Shown: positions 1-12,303 of the stretch, in pieces | Position numbering within the stretch: position 1 is the stretch's first letter | Layout: the number at the start of each line of letters is the position of its first letter | Assembly (NCBI RefSeq): GCF_028389875.1 | Contig: NC_084663.1 | Coordinates: 97,887,190 to 97,951,189, forward strand | Reading direction: 5' to 3' | Source of the DNA: Rhea pennata | Taxonomy: Eukaryota > Chordata > Aves > Rheiformes > Rheidae | DNA: 64,000 bases | Program-made: the position numbers and the translations under genes | The notes under the pieces: model-generated | Seen by the model: only the letters and a program-made list of their open reading frames with translations | The model's database searches: none | Told to the model about the DNA's origin: nothing

Positions 1-257
1 CAAAGTTGAATTTGCCTCCCCCTAGTTCCTTGGGAACTATTCATTTATAGGGCTCTTCCCTGCACTAGCAGCTTAAAATGCTTATTCAACTCTGTAAAGC
101 AAGAAGATGGATGCAAGTTCACTACTGCCATGCCCCACATGCAGCCACATTAATGTCAGCAGCAGTAACCACTGCTGAAACTATTATTTCGCTTGGCCCC
201 GTATGTTCGTTTCACTGACAAACTCTTCTGCCTTTGGATGAAATTCTGGCTTATTTC

Positions 258-279
258 AAAAAAAAAAAAAAAAAAAAAA
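258..279. repeat. Poly-A run, 22 bases
   Basis: Uninterrupted run of 22 A. No recognisable retroposed unit lies directly upstream, so its origin is unclear. Confidence 0.9.
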
Positions 280-754
280 TTAAGTCTCCTTGGCTCCCAA
301 CAGCTTTGCCTGGTTAGATTTCCCCTTCCAGCTAAAAAAAGAAAATAGACTGATATCTTTTGGCAGCTGTGAAATGGTTGCATATTGTGTATGTTTTCTT
401 GATGAGTTTGCATGAAATGGATTTTGTTTTTCTTTTGATGGATCTACCACTTTTAGCACAATGTCCATACAAGATTAGCAAGAGTTTCATTATTTTAGAG
501 GAATTTTTATGTGCTTGTAGTGGCATGTGTGCCATTTCTATACAGTGTTATGAATAGCATGTAAAGCTTCTTGAGCAGGGAAATGGAACTGATGGAGAAG
601 TGTTTCCCCAATGAATGCTTGATATGCTTTGTGACAGGGTGCTGTTTGCTAATCATAAGGCTTTGCCAATGGGAAAATTCCATGAGATTCAGATATTAAT
701 TCTTATCACTTCCCAGAACCAAATTCAGGTGCTGTATAATACATGAAACCAGCT

Positions 755-905
755 GTACTGGATCAGCCCATTTACCCCAGTGTCCTGTAGTAACAGTGAC
801 CAGATGCGAGTGCCTGGGGAACAGGGTGACATGTATGGTAGTTCTTATCTTGCTTCCTCAACCTCCAATCATATTTAGCTCAGACTCCCTGAACTCATGC
901 TTTTT
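755..905. repeat. Degenerate ancient amniote interspersed repeat
   Basis: The words CCCAGTGTCCTGT, AACAGTGACCAGATGC and, further on, CCTCCAATCATATTTAGCTC occur in the same order as in a dispersed repeat common in turtles, crocodilians and birds (a 'CCCAGTATCCTGT...AACAGTGGCCA...' unit). I recognise the pattern but cannot name the family with certainty; it may be CR1-derived. Several indels are evident, so the copy is old. Confidence 0.5.
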
Positions 906-2869
906 TGTGTATTTTATAATCCACAGTGGAGAGAGAGCAGGTGCACCTTCCACTAAAGACAACAGATTTTGCACTAAGCTGCTCACCATGGGTGAATTTG
1001 ATTGCTCTCCCTTCTTGTATGGTTATGTGCATGAACCTGTCTAGTTTGTGTTCCAGAGTAATGCTATTATAAGAATAAAATCAATGGCTGACAAAGGAGA
1101 TGTTTTGATTCAAAAGGGAAGAAGGACAACATGAGTATAAAATAGGGTCAAAAATATTGTGTGAGATTATAATAATAATAATATTATGAGATAAAGTGGC
1201 TGGTCTTCTACCATTCTCTTGTCCAGTGTTTAATTTAGCCATAAAAGTCTTTCTCAAAAATCATGTTCAAAAGAGTGCATGTATGGGCATGTATGTCTGT
1301 CGTCTCTGGAAACTGAATGCTTTTGTGAGGTGGAGGCACATCTTTAAACTGTTTCTCTCACAGGACTTCTCAAGATCGAATTCACAAGCAAGATTCATTA
1401 ATACTGGAATAATTAATAGGGTATTTTATTTTTATGTATTATGTACTCTTGCCTGTTTGCTGCTTGGCAAGACTCTACTACAAACAGGAGCTGTTAATGG
1501 CTCACCTGGAGTCACAAGCTCTGGCCTCGTGGGGTGCAGTTGGACAATCAGCTGAAGCTGATTTAACTGTAGATTACCAGCAAAAGACCCCTGTACCTTC
1601 CTCTCCTCTGTTTTGCATTCTCATTCTTTCCAAGGGGCTGTGCAGAGCGAGCGGTAGAAAGGTGTGCACCAGGAAACAAAAATGAGAAAACAGACCTTTC
1701 CACTGCAGCTCCTCATTAGATCAGCCTAAACTGGCGGTGAAACTGAAATCCTGGGTTTGCATGTGTGATGCTGCCACAGTGGCTGCCAGTGAGATGCTGC
1801 AGCTCCGCGTGGGCTCCGTCCCTCTTCCAGCTGTAGAGCTGAGCAGCTATTGAAGTTGGGGCTTATAAGGCTTTCCAAACCCCCGAGACATTACCCTAGC
1901 TTGGGGGATCAGCCTCAAAGCTGGGGACCCAGGACTCTTCCCAGGTGGAGTGGCCCAGGCCTGGGGTGTGGGGATGTTTGGCTGGTCCAAAGCTCTGGGG
2001 CACTGTGCCAGGGATGCAAGCAGGAGTCCAGCTCAACCCTAGCCTGAACATTGCAGCTCACTTGTTTCAAATGAAATGTTTCAGTGGGCATTTTTCCACC
2101 TGTGTTTTGTTATACAGGAGTGTTTCCAAGCAGCTCATCTTCAAGTTGGAGCAGGGACAAAAAAGGAACCAGAAATTATTTTCTGAATTAAATGAGACAA
2201 CTTTAAATTTAGCTGTTGCCTCATATCCAGGAGCAGGTCTCCAGAGGATGTTTTTCCAGCTAAATTTGATTGGAATATAACTGCCTTCAAATCTGGTGTA
2301 CTTGAAATGATAATTGCAAGTTCTGCTCTTTGACATCAGATCTAAACTTGCAAGCTGAAACAAGGAAGTATTCAACAGGAACACCACTGGAGTTACTACT
2401 GGTGAACCGAAAAACTACAAAACATAGCTTTTGTTTTAAATTTTGCTATTGCCTGTAAAAATTATGTTGAACATAAACTGTTAAGGAACAAAGTCCTTTT
2501 TATCTACTGAGTAACAGCAGATAAATGCAGTTCACATCCAAAGAAGGAGGAAAGCAAGGAAGGTGGTAAAAATAGTGCCCTGGAAGGGGTTACTGTAAGA
2601 ATTGTTTTACTCTCTCCCCTCAAGATAGGAGCCAAACAAGGACAATTTTATTCAGGCTTGTAGCTGTTACCAGTAGGGTTGCTTGTAGTCTTGCATCAGT
2701 GTATACTGCTCTTAACTAGTTCTTTGTGGCTGCAGCAGATATGTAGTATCTCGCTGTGTAACAACTGAAACAGCTCCAGCTATTCAGAGACCAGAACTGA
2801 AAGAGCAGCTAACAAATGAGGTCTATGTGAAAAAGACAGCATTACTACGGCATATTCAGCTCACTGGGC

Positions 2870-3420
2870 TCTGCCTTCCCCCTCCTCCACCCTCCTCTTC
2901 TTCCTTTTATTATTTCCTTTCCTTGTGTGTCTGTTTCTGAAGCTGCTTAGCCTCCGTCCTCATCTAACCTTTTGACTTCCCTCAATTTTTTATCCTTATT
3001 TCCTTCGATTCTCATTGTGGCTTTTGCACAGCAAAGCTAGTTCTGGTAAACGGAAGTTTCATTTCGTTAGTGTGTGCTCGGGGCGGGGTGAGCGCGTGTG
3101 TGTATGACAACTTTCTTGCGCTTATGTTAAGGCCATAGCAAACTAATTTCAGACCAGTTTGTTCTCCCACCTTCACTGCCTCCTTTTCCCTCTTCCTTCA
3201 AGCAAGCTGTTCCCTTTTTTCCCCAGCAACTGCGCTTCTCTCTCTTCTCTTTATGCTCATTGCAAATATACTTGCTCCAGTGCTTTTGCTTCCTCATTAA
3301 CTTCCTTCCTAATTACAGCCACCTTCTGTGCCTTTACATCACAGAAACAGCCTCATCTAGGGACTAATGACTTCTCCCAAGCTGCACCTTTCCCATTTCC
3401 TTTTTGATTCCTCTCTCTAC
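2870..3420. repeat. Pyrimidine-skewed low-complexity stretch
   Basis: The plus strand is strongly enriched in C and T over about 550 bases, with CCTCCTCCACCCTCC near 2880 and many CTTCC and TTCCTT words. In the middle (3040-3110) is a CpG-containing patch with a GC-box-like GGGGCGGGG and GCGCGTGTGTG. No coding pattern is visible. Confidence 0.6.
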
Positions 3421-6400
3421 ATGAGCACGTACGTCTGTTTGTTTGCTCCTGTTCACACTTCCCACTTGCTCCTCTGGCTTTTGTCCTCGGAGTCCATCCT
3501 CCATGTGAATGATCTCAGCTAGCATGTTGAAATCCTTAGCCTTGCCTTCCCTTCACTCTGCACACTTGTGTGATTTTGGATGCCTTTGGGGTCTCTGTTC
3601 CATTTTCAGCTCTCTCTGAGGCAGAGGTGCTGTATATGGGGTCTGTGGTTCAGAGCTGGCCGTGGAAAGAAACACTCTTTTTTTGCCTGAAGCAATGTTT
3701 TGTAAAAACTCAGTCAGGAAACAACTGAGTTATTTCCTCCTGACGTGGTGAGGTGTACGCCCAGCAGGGTGATTTTAAGAAACAGGGAAGAGCAAGGTGC
3801 TGCTCAGGGATAAGAATAATATAACTTCCCTACCTGCTTGTGTGCTGGGAACCGAAATCGGCTTGAACACTATAATGTCTAAGGTCATGGTGTGTCCTGG
3901 TATGTGCAGTGCAGAATAGTCACTCAAAGAATATGACTCATTTTGGCACTCTTGGCTATTTAACTGTATGAGTGATTTGTCAGGGCCCTAATGACTCAGT
4001 CTGAAAATTTCCCTGGAATATCCTCACTGTAAAGCTTGTGAAAGGTGAGGTCACTGCTAAAATTAGCCCCAAACTGAGTCCACTACTGCACTCCTAGGAA
4101 GGCAGTCTTGAATGAAAGGGAACCCTGAGCGCTGACAGCTGTAATCCAACACAGGGTGAAAAGCACCAGCAAGTGACTTCCAGTACTAACCTGACCACCC
4201 ACTGGAAACAGAAGCTGTCTTGTTTGGCTTTTGTTTTCAAATCGCCAATAAGAACAGATAAGTGCTGGCACCATTGTCTGTAATAAATGTGTTTTCAGCC
4301 AGTGGAAGACTGTGGTGTGTTGTAAACAATTGTCCTACTGATTAAAGCATAATCAATCACAGAAGTGCAATAAAAGATATGCTTGCCAAAGCGTCCTTTA
4401 AAGATCAGGATATATATAGTGGAGCTAGCACACTTCAGACAGTGAAAAGGAGATTAGCCTCATTCTCCAAGATGAAATACAAAAGGGAGTGTTGTGCAAA
4501 GATTTCATAGTCATTTACTGTGGTTGCATTTGCTGTGTCACAGCAAAATTCTGTCTTCTGCTTGCCAGGAGGTCCCTCCTAAGTTACTCTAATATACTAG
4601 CATTTTGTGTTCCAAATAATCAAAAAATAAATGCCAAGTTTCTTCCGAGATGCAGATGCATTTTACTGATATGCATGGCGAGATCTTTCTGTAGGCTGTG
4701 GGTCCTGTCCACTGCTGTGTTCCTTTATATTGAGGTCTCTCTGGCAAATAAGGAACAGCAAATTCAGATGTTCAAAGATATCCCTGAATATATGGCCATA
4801 GGATAACAATCTGGGTCTAAAAGGAGTATTACAACATTCCAAAGGCTTCATTCATCTGGTGGCCTCGTTTTCTCCTCCCATTTCTCCTTCTCTTGCACAC
4901 CATGAGAATGGTGTTTCAAAAGCAAAAAGTTCCCTTTTCCTAATCAAACCTTCTGCTTTTAAAGGCTGAGGTAAGTTACTTCGAAACTCTGGGCACATTT
5001 ACAGCTCTTTAAGATGCATATGAGAAAAAGTTTCTTTGCAGAAGCAGGTGGTTGAAATATGAGGGGTTTTGAAAGCCTGAAACACAAATACATCTCTCCT
5101 CCAGACAAAGAGAAAAGAAAATCCATCCAGAGTTCTGAGGGCTTTAGGGAGAAAGATTACAGTTTTTGGAAACGTGAACAGTGAGACAGTGAAGACCTGT
5201 AAAAAAACACAGTGAGAAAAGCTAATCCTGACTCAGAAGCATGGGTAGCCTGACCCTGAGAACGAGCCAAAGGAGCAAGTAATAGGTCTTCCAGGAGAAG
5301 ACTTGAATTTGTGAGCAGGTTATGTGTATTATTTGCTACTTTTTAAATTCTTTTTGGGCACAGAAATAACTTCCTCTCTTGATAACCATTCTCTCCTCCT
5401 CCATTACAGCGATCAATGAGACACTGATTTTTGATTAGCTGCTTTTAACAGAAGGGTGACAACTACCATGGACCTCCCCTTTCTGTTTATGTGTAGTTGT
5501 GGTAGCAGGTTAGGTCTGCCTTCCCTCCTACAGTCTGTCAGAGCAGCAGGGGACTTAAAATACTTAGCAGAGCAGCTAAGGTTCATTTGCCAGGTCCATC
5601 TTACTGCTCCTGCTCTCCTCTTGACACTCAGATCAAAACGATGTCAGCAAGACCGCCACCTCCCAGCAGTGGGTGCTTACATGTGACACCCTACAAAGTT
5701 GCACCACGTTGTTTACATCCTGGCTACCATAAATTCAGACAGACTAACCACATCAGTTATATTCCGGTCATGTTGTAAAAATTTTCTTTGCAACCATGTA
5801 AGCTGGGGCTATCAACATTTAGGACAAACAGCCAAATAGCACAAGAGTTTGAGAGCTACACTGGAAATGGTTTTCAGCAGAGACTGAATACGTACTATAT
5901 AGCAGGGTATGTTTGTCAAACACAACTATGAAAGACAAAAGTAGGAATGCTGAACCTCCCCCCCCAACACTGCTGTGTCAGCACAACTTTTAAATGTAGA
6001 CTAAACTCTAAAAACATACTTTTTTACTGAAAACTGAAGACTGTAATGTAATGAGTCAATCTTTTGTCGCTAGGCACAGCAGAGAATCTAGTTCTGCCTT
6101 GCTATGTTACACTATTTGCGGTCAATGAGAATTTGCTTTATGCCTGCAGTGCTAGTCTGGCTCATGGCTGTATGAGTAGTCTCTAAATGTTTGCAGAAAA
6201 CATTCTAGCTATGAAATGCAAAATCTCTGTCATTACATATCTGAAGGGAATCATCATCATGGAGGAGTAAGCTGCACATCTAAGAGTGACGAGGAATGGA
6301 GGACTGATTAGAAAGCAATGAAGGAAATACAACTAAGTGAAGGCAAATCTTCTATATTTAAGCTAAGAGACTATGGAAGAGCTTTTCAAAGGATGCTTTT

Positions 6401-7834
6401 TCATTCTGTCAGTTTGAATTTGTTACCTCTTTATCAATCCTACATACAACAGAAAGAAAATCTAATTGACCTTTAATTGTATATCTTTTCTAACACAGTT
6501 ACCTGTAATTCTGTTTTTCAATAGAGATTTTACACACCCATACTTAAGTACATTCTTGCTAAAGCAGAATTGTATTAGAGTACATTTAGCAATAACACGT
6601 TCTCAGCCTAAAATACCCAAAGTAAACCATTTTTGCCCAGGAACAGTCTTCTCAGAACAATAGTTTTTCTTTTTTGTTGCCATATAGTACATCTGAAGAT
6701 AATAAAAAATCCCAGGTATGTTTTATAGGGTGTAATATGGGCATTTACTGAAAGCTGTAATGAAATGGTTGCCAGACAGATTACTGCAAAATTAGTGAAT
6801 GGCACTCTTAAGATCACAGGATTTTCATTGTTTTTACTGTTGTTTGATAGCATTTATCAAACTCTGCAGAAATCCCTCTTGCCATCCTACTGGGAACTTG
6901 TACACTCCCTCTAGCAAAGAAAACAATGATCAACAGATTGTAAAACCTCTTTAAACCTTCTGTGACATTTTTTGGCTCTAGATCCCGGAAAATTTCACAA
7001 TCGCCTGTCTCACTTGGTCTGACTAATGGCTTGTATTCTCTCCCAAATGGGTTCTTTGAGGGGAGGTAACATGATCATGGACCAGCAACACTGACAGAAG
7101 GATAGAGAAATCTCTCAAAAGTCTTGTCAGAAAGTATATATCCCCTTCTCTTTCCTCCCCCCCTCACCCCAAGATACAGTAAGAAACTTCAGCCATAAAA
7201 ATAGAGCAGAGGAGCAGGGATAGGAAAACTAGCCCAAGGGATGGCTACGATTCACAGCTTAATTCTTCAGGCTACTGCCAAGTAACATTAAGATGTTGTT
7301 TGAAGTACTGCCATCCCTTGAAAGCCATGGAAACGGAAAATACTTTGAATGAACAAGTATGATTATTGAGTCAAGAAGAATATTGTTAAAAATAATTATT
7401 CTGTACTTCTGACCTTAAATTATTCTCCTTTGTTAATTTTTACAACAGAGAATTAAGACACCTGTGAATGACTAGCATGTCTCAGCAGTGGCTGAGTACT
7501 GGCTTGGAGTACTGGGGTATAAGCCATCTTAATTACTTAGGACCAGGAACAAAAAATGTAAGTCCAACTGTATATGATAAGCAACAGACTAGCATTATTC
7601 AAATTGATATTTGCTCACAAGAAAACCACCCTCCACCTCACTCATGCCAGGCTTGTCTGTGAAGAATTATCTCCAAAAGGGTGGGGCCTTTCCAAGGAAT
7701 CTAGAAGACATTTCCAGTAAAGTCAAGCCCTGCAGCAACAACCAAACGTTAGCTAATAGGCTAATAGCTGGGAAAACCATAGTAATTGTGTTTGCTGAAG
7801 AAAGAAATATGTCAAGAGGAGGAAACAGCAGATT

Positions 7835-7857
7835 AAAAAAAAAAAAAAAAAAAAAAA
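7835..7857. repeat. Poly-A run, 23 bases
   Basis: Uninterrupted run of 23 A, about 130 bases before the CR1 fragment but not part of it. CR1 elements end in short ATTCTATG-type repeats rather than poly-A. Confidence 0.9.
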
Positions 7858-7989
7858 CACTTTTGCAACCTCACATCCCTCTGTGGAAACTCCCCACCTT
7901 TGAACAATACATAATCTGGCTTTCCTATCATCTGTTTACTTAAGCTCACATGTACTGATGTTACAAGCCATGATTTTCCCAAGTTTTAT

Positions 7990-8598
7990 TTGAAGGCCAA
8001 TGGTCTCCTGGGCTGCATTAGGAAGACTGTTGCCAGCAGGTGGAGGGAGGTGATCCTGCCCCTCTACTCAGCCCTGGGGAGGCCTCATCCAGAGTACTGC
8101 ATCCAGTTCTGGGCTCCCCAGGACAAGAGAGACATGGAGCTACTGGAGAGAGTCCAGCGTAGGGCTACGAGGATGATCAGAGGGCTCAAGCATCTGCCCT
8201 AGGAGGAATGGCTGCGAGAGCTGGCCTGTTTAGCCTGGGGAAGAGAAGACTGAGGGGGGATCTTATCAATGTGTATAAGTACCTGTAGGGAGGGTGTCAA
8301 GGGGATGGGGACAAACTCTTTTCAGTTGTCCCATGTGACATGACAAGAGGCAATGGGCAGAAATTGAACCACAGGAAGTTCCGCCTGACCATGAGGGGGA
8401 ACTTCTTCCCTGTGAGAGTGACAGAGCACTGGCACAGGCTGCCCAGAGAGGTTGTGGAGTCTCCTTCTCTGGAGATGTTCAAAGCCCGCCTGGATACAAC
8501 CCTGTCTAACCTGCTCTAGGTGACGCTGCTGAGCAGGGCGGTTGGACTAGATGATCTCCAGAGGTCCCTTCCAACCTTACCGAGTCTAAGATTCTATT
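7990..8598 (+). mobile_element. CR1 LINE fragment, 5'-truncated, inactive
   Basis: This is the 3' end of a chicken-repeat-1 (CR1) non-LTR retrotransposon. Near 7990-8202 the frame reads the conserved end of CR1 ORF2, including [34 protein letters not shown] and ATRMIRG. A stop then follows, and the downstream family words (GDLINVYKYL-like, LPREVVESPSLE-like) lie in other frames, so the reading frame is broken. The untranslated tail reads TTGGACTAGATGATCTCCAG, AGGTCCCTTCCAACC and ends at about GATTCTAT, the usual CR1 terminus. The endonuclease and most of the reverse transcriptase are missing, as in nearly all avian CR1 copies. Confidence 0.95.
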
Positions 8599-9773
8599 TC
8601 AACTCTTTCTCAGAAAACACCCAGCCACTTCAAAAAACTTTAACATATCAATGTGAAAGTGGAAGGCAGTGAGGCTGCAGGAGCCAGGACAGAGTATTCT
8701 CAGTGATGTTTTTATGCTGCCAAAGTCAGCTGCTAGCTTCAGCAAACTGACAGGCAGGCGTGTGTTCAACGCATGTGCACACACACGTGCAGCTGCACTG
8801 TGGCGGCACACTGCAGCACTGACATTCTTAGAGTGGGACGAGAGCCAGCATCAGAAGAAGCAGCTTCACACTAATTCCTTCTTTTTTAATTAACATTTGT
8901 CAAATTTGGATAGAAGCCTAGGCTGCAAAATTTGGATGCAAAATTCAGAAAGCTCAGAAGCTGGAAACATTCACATGCAAGCTCTTGATTCAGGCTTAGC
9001 CCTATTTGTATGTCATGTAAAGATGACTTAATTGCTCTTACTGTAACTCATAGTAATATTCATGGTGATTTTTTTGTATGTCACAGTGCATTGCAGAGGT
9101 ATATTCCAAGAAAGTGTCAGAGTTTAATGGTAGATGGACATTTGTTTTCCCTTTCAAGAGATTTCTGTCTCCAAATATTCTTCAGAAGATAGGAGACTTT
9201 TATAGCACACCACAGCTTCATACATGCCCTACTACCTCCTATCCCCTACATCTTAGGGACACCTTAATTCCATTAGTCTTCAGTTCTGACTTTGTGTTAG
9301 ATACAAGTGTTGTAGGAAATAATGTGATTTAGTTTTAACATGACACCTGCTTCCTGCATCGATCCACTAGTGGAATAATTATATGGATAATCTTTTTTTT
9401 TTTTAGAACAGCCTTTCAGACTTCTCATGGCAGATTCCATTGCTCTCCTCATGCTTTCAAGGAAGGTGGTGTGGCTACTTGCTGCCTTGGTCAGATTGCT
9501 TTCAAAGCAGGTTCAAGTGATTTTACTGTTCCTTGGGCAAATGCTACTCTTTGCTAGATGAAAATTAACTTATGACAACAGAAGTGTCATGCATAGATAA
9601 ATGCAGTTTCAGACAGTACTGTGAAAAATAATGTAGATGAATTACATATAATTAGCACACTATTTTAGAATTACTTTGGCATAAAGGACATTAGCTTCCC
9701 TTCTGGAGATCTTTATACCACGTAAGAGTATTTTAAAACAGAGAAAGAATCTTGATCAACATAAGGCAAGGTT

Positions 9774-9788
9774 TTTATTAAATTTATT
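9774..9788 (-). terminator. Tandem AATAAA poly(A) signals, distal IFT57 end candidate
   Basis: Read on the minus strand, two AATAAA hexamers (9783-9788 and 9774-9779) are followed within about 15-25 bases by a GU-bearing segment (CCTTATGTTGATC). Doubled hexamers with a downstream U/GU element look like a genuine cleavage site, but no transcript evidence is available. Confidence 0.4.
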
Positions 9789-11875
9789 TGTTGTATTAGC
9801 ACAAAGGAGTAGTTTGGGGGAAAAGAATTTACATAAACAGCATTTATACAGCAATCCTAAAGCATTTGTGTGCTTTGCAGGCAATGCAGAAGGGTTTGCT
9901 TTATCCTAAGTTGAAATAAACCCACTGTTAAAGTAAATATGCAGTAGCAACACCACCTTATAAAGGGAACATGAATAATAACTTTTCTAATTTAAGCTGG
10001 ATGTAGGAGGATATAGGTAGGCAGCAAAGAGGTTGGAAACTGATTTCTAGGTGTGATTCATAGAGATTTTTGGCAGCTGCTTGCACAGGTAAATTATAAT
10101 ATTCAGCATTTACATATTGCTTTTCATTTATTAAAATCTGCGGGGGTGTTTTTTGTTTTTGTTTTGGGGAGTTTTGTTTTTTGCAAATGAAATACTGAAG
10201 CACAAAGTTGAGAAACTTGACACCCATGGGACTGACTGACTGTAGGTCAAGCGTCTTTTTGTTTTACACAGGACACATCCATTGTTTCTACAAAATACTG
10301 CTGATGTGACAAATTTGCTTTTGAGTGAGAAACTGTTGCAAGATGAGTGGAATTACCTACAGAAGTTAGGGGAGGAATTTGATATAACTGGAATTCTAAC
10401 AATTTTGTCTATGGTTTACAAACATTAGTAATCCAAAGGACGTACTAGTATATTAATATGGCTTGTTCTTCACTCCACACTCCATTAGCTTATAACCTCT
10501 AGAACCACTTTCTAGCTCATGTTTACCAAGAGAAAGAGTTCACTGTTGCCATGACGTTTCCAGCCCCATCTCTCTATATTTTTATTTCATTTTATATTAT
10601 ACATCTAGATTTGGTAACATTTATACCTGACAGAGATCAAAGTTAAGTGTTCTGACAATGACAGAAATCAAGAATAATCCAAATGAAGTCAATGGGGCTT
10701 TATGTATGCTGCAAGTGAAAGCAACATTTGACTCAATGCTAATACAAAGCGATTCTGAAATACAGTGATGATACCAAAAGGAAAAACAGAAAGCCAGCAG
10801 CGATCTCCACATCAGTTTTCACATTTTCTGGCCTTTGCGTAGATTATCTTTTTATTGCTTCTGTTACAGGCAATGTAAAAATAAAAATAACTACAAAGAA
10901 CATCCATGTCAGACGACTACTCCAAAAAAGAAAAAAAAGTGAGGAATGGGGTTGTGCATTCACAAAGTTGTACAGGGCTCAGCTGTGGCTCTGACCTGCC
11001 ATAGGAACACACCAAAATTGTCCCAGCACTAGTGTGGAGTGTGTCATGTTGTGTGCCCCCTGCAACTACTGTCTAGTTTCTGCTTTGCACCTTTGTCCTT
11101 ATGGAAACATAACAGTAAACTTATTTATGTTATCCAGACATCAAGGTCAGAATAAATTCAAGGCTGTACAACAGACACAGAGAAAAGAATTTGTAACAGC
11201 TTGGGAACATGCATCCAATAGTGACATATACAGAAACCTTCTTGCTTCATCCTAATTGTGAATAATTTTAAATACTCAGAATTTCAGAGAAATACCAGTA
11301 GAACAGGTCTTGACGGAAACATTACATATCCACCCACCACAGGGCTAAGGAAAAGGGCCACTCCATGAGTAAACCAAAGTCATGCAGGGAATGGAGCCCA
11401 CGTTTCATGTGAATGTCAGATCAGTAAACACTAGATCACATTCATCTTCATTGATCATACACATAAAGATCTTCCTGGAGTCATGATGCTAACCAGTGAT
11501 TGCCTTTCAACCACAGTCCGATTTTCAGTGGGGCCCAGTGACTTGAAATCAACATTTTAGATTACTATGCTCGGTTCATAAACTTCAAGTGGAAGCAACA
11601 ATTTACTTTGACTTGCAGCTGAAATCAAATTTGACTCAGGCTTTTAGGAAGGGTAATGCTGTATTATTTCAATATCAGCAATTAAATACTTTAATATATG
11701 TAAATGGCAATAATAGACATTTTGAATTCCTTTCAAGTCCTTTGCAAGCAATTTTCCTTCAGCACTGTAGAATATCTAATCAGGTTTAAAGATTACAGGC
11801 TGTGTCAGTAAAATTCTATACACTTTCACATTCCTTAGCATTCTACAATGAAGTAGACATGTTCATTAATAAGAA

Positions 11876-11881
11876 TTTATT
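11876..11881 (-). terminator. AATAAA poly(A) signal, proximal IFT57 end candidate
   Basis: Minus-strand AATAAA about 245 bases after the IFT57 stop, followed downstream by a moderately GU-rich segment (GGAATGTGAAAGTGTATAG). It is the nearest canonical hexamer after the stop. Confidence 0.45.
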
Positions 11882-12124
11882 AGTATATTTGTAAGACATT
11901 TGCAGTAAATCTTTAAAGCAAAAAACTAAATGTAGGTCCATGTTGAGTCCAAAGTGTGCATAATGTTACTTAAAAGTGCACAACAAGCACCTTGTTAAAA
12001 AAAACAAACAAAAAACCCCAAACCCACCAAAGTAGAAAAACAAAAGGAAAAAATATCCAAAATAACAGAAAAGCAAATGATGGAAAACTGTATTTTGGGC
12101 AAATCAAGTCAGTTCCAAACAATT

Positions 12125-12303
12125 TTAATAGGCACCTACTGTGGTTTCTGGAATCACTGTTGCATGCATATCTCTAGTCATATTTGATTTCTCTTTTAGC
12201 TTTGACTGGAGTAAGGTGTGTTCCATTACACCAATTCGTATGTCCATCTGAATAGTTTCTTGCTTCAGTTTTGTTAAGGCCTGTTTAATCTTCACTAGAG
12301 GAG
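12125..12303 (-). CDS. IFT57: IFT57 exon 11 with stop codon
   Basis: Residues 363-421, APLVKIKQALTKLKQ to the C-terminus VIPETTVGAY, then TAA (12127-12125). Acceptor AAACAG|CTC. Mammalian proteins end in a similar ATVIPEPATGFY. Confidence 0.96.

Larger units (their letters stand above)
1..9764. other. Intergenic region downstream of IFT57
   Basis: No gene is supported here. Open frames are short, lack splice context and resemble nothing I know. In human the next gene beyond IFT57 is CD47, so this is probably the IFT57-CD47 interval. It contains an old repeat (755-905), a short (AAT)n run near 1166-1187, a pyrimidine-rich stretch (2870-3420), two long poly-A runs and a CR1 LINE fragment (7990-8598). 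The remainder is AT-rich unique-looking sequence in which I see nothing. Confidence 0.7.
9765..12124 (-). other. IFT57: Possible IFT57 3' untranslated region
   Basis: This AT-rich, non-coding stretch lies downstream of the IFT57 stop. Its extent is an inference. A first minus-strand AATAAA lies about 245 bases after the stop (11876-11881), and a strong tandem pair occurs near 9774-9788. The UTR may therefore be short, or about 2.35 kb with alternative ends. No repeat was recognised inside. Confidence 0.35.

Noticed and set aside
1196-1555. 119-codon plus-strand frame in the left intergenic region
   Set aside because: No recognisable domain, splice context or codon pattern; expected by chance in this length of AT-rich DNA.
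3042-3062. Interferon response element in AAGTTTCATTTCG
   Set aside because: The two GAAA cores on the minus strand are separated by one base rather than the two needed for an ISRE.
7990-8202. 70-codon frame as a host gene
   Set aside because: It is the conserved 3' end of CR1 ORF2, followed by a stop and frame breaks; a dead transposon, not a gene.
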